Shown here: positions 63,779-64,000 of the stretch, in pieces
Position numbering within the stretch: the first letter of the stretch is position 1
Layout: every line of letters starts with the position of its first letter
From: JAGXTF01 sp044224315
Lineage (GTDB): Bacteria; Bacteroidota; Bacteroidia; NS11-12g; UBA955
Length of the DNA: 64,000 bases
Assembly (NCBI GenBank): GCA_044224315.1
Contig: JBGAKR010000004.1
Span: forward strand, 248,001-312,000
Reading direction: 5' to 3'
Notes under the pieces: generated by a model
Told to the model about the DNA's origin: nothing
The model's input: only the letters and a program-made list of their open reading frames with translations
Databases searched by the model: none
Position numbers and translations under genes: made by a program

Positions 63779-64000
63779 ATGCGCATAGATATAATTGCCG
63801 CAGTACCCGAAATTCTGCATAGCCCACTCAACAACAGTATTCCCAAACGCGCGCAAGAAAAAGGCCTGGCAGAGTTAGTCATTCACAACCTGCACGATTA
63901 CGGCTTGGGCAAATACAAACAAATCGATGATGCACCATTTGGCGGCGGTGCGGGTATGGTATTGATGGTAGAACCCCTGAGTGCCTGCATTGAAAAACTC
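63779..64000 (+). CDS. trmD: tRNA (guanine37-N1)-methyltransferase TrmD, 5' part
   Basis: The first 74 codons are in the window; the gene runs off the end. TrmD methylates G37 of tRNAs with SAM and prevents frameshifting. Seen: MRIDIIAAVPEILHSPLNNS at the start, LVIHNLHDYGLGKYKQIDDA and the conserved PFGGGAGMV loop. The ATG at 63779 lies 1 bp after the rimM stop, as in the usual operon. Confidence 0.95.
   Translation, partial: MRIDIIAAVPEILHSPLNNSIPKRAQEKGLAELVIHNLHDYGLGKYKQIDDAPFGGGAGMVLMVEPLSACIEKL

Noticed and set aside
63435..63827. A 130-codon minus-strand frame across rimM and the start of trmD
   Set aside because: rimM and trmD are certain and in their conserved order; this is an antisense shadow.

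Overview
The window comes from a Bacteroidota chromosome, probably from the Chitinophagales/Sphingobacteriales side of the phylum; I cannot name a genus. The signs are three proteins with type IX secretion (T9SS) C-terminal sorting domains, promoter boxes of the TAnnTTTG type instead of a sigma70 -10 box, few Shine-Dalgarno sequences, an alanine/glutamate-extended ribosomal protein S16, and intergenic repeats that translate as the IHNSQ-type strings common in this phylum. No rRNA, tRNA, CRISPR array, prophage or intact insertion sequence was found.

Layout. 1-7.0 kb: the end of an alpha-2-macroglobulin-like protein, recJ, a hairpin-rich non-coding stretch, and an exported PLP aminotransferase. 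7.0-27.0 kb: a cell-surface locus on the + strand. One operon encodes a beta-helix protein, a T9SS repeat protein, a propeller-type sensor kinase and a LuxR/NarL-type response regulator. The next operon encodes a putative outer-membrane barrel protein, a 2633-residue secreted protein and a fibronectin-III-like secreted protein. The same 16-bp palindrome sits about 44 bp before the start of each operon, which suggests that the embedded regulator controls both.

27.1-33.9 kb: a tight five-gene operon that matches the MoxR AAA ATPase / vWA / beta-propeller (bpX) ternary system, known from comparative genomics but without a settled biochemical function. 33.9-44.9 kb, mostly - strand: a membrane GT-C-like protein, a damaged leucine dehydrogenase, a secreted propeller-like protein, a stand-alone MetH homocysteine domain, small envelope proteins, phosphatidylserine decarboxylase, glutamate dehydrogenase and a sensor kinase, separated by long repeat-rich gaps. 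45-54 kb: two related lipobox/multi-TM proteins, a DapB-like reductase next to a cation/proton antiporter, an acyltransferase and a PcrA/UvrD helicase. 53-64 kb: a T9SS type A protein and a 1774-residue T9SS type B PKD protein facing each other across a bidirectional terminator, a gap with phased TTGTAG repeats, two envelope proteins, and the start of the rpsP-rimM-trmD translation operon.

Three things stand out: (1) the two matched palindromes flanking a regulator-containing surface-protein locus; (2) the MoxR-vWA-bpX operon, whose vWA domain has a poor metal-binding motif; (3) TAnnTT(T/C)G boxes only 4-6 nt before the start codon of about eight genes, which predicts many leaderless or nearly leaderless mRNAs. 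All functional statements rest on reading motifs by eye; no database search was run.
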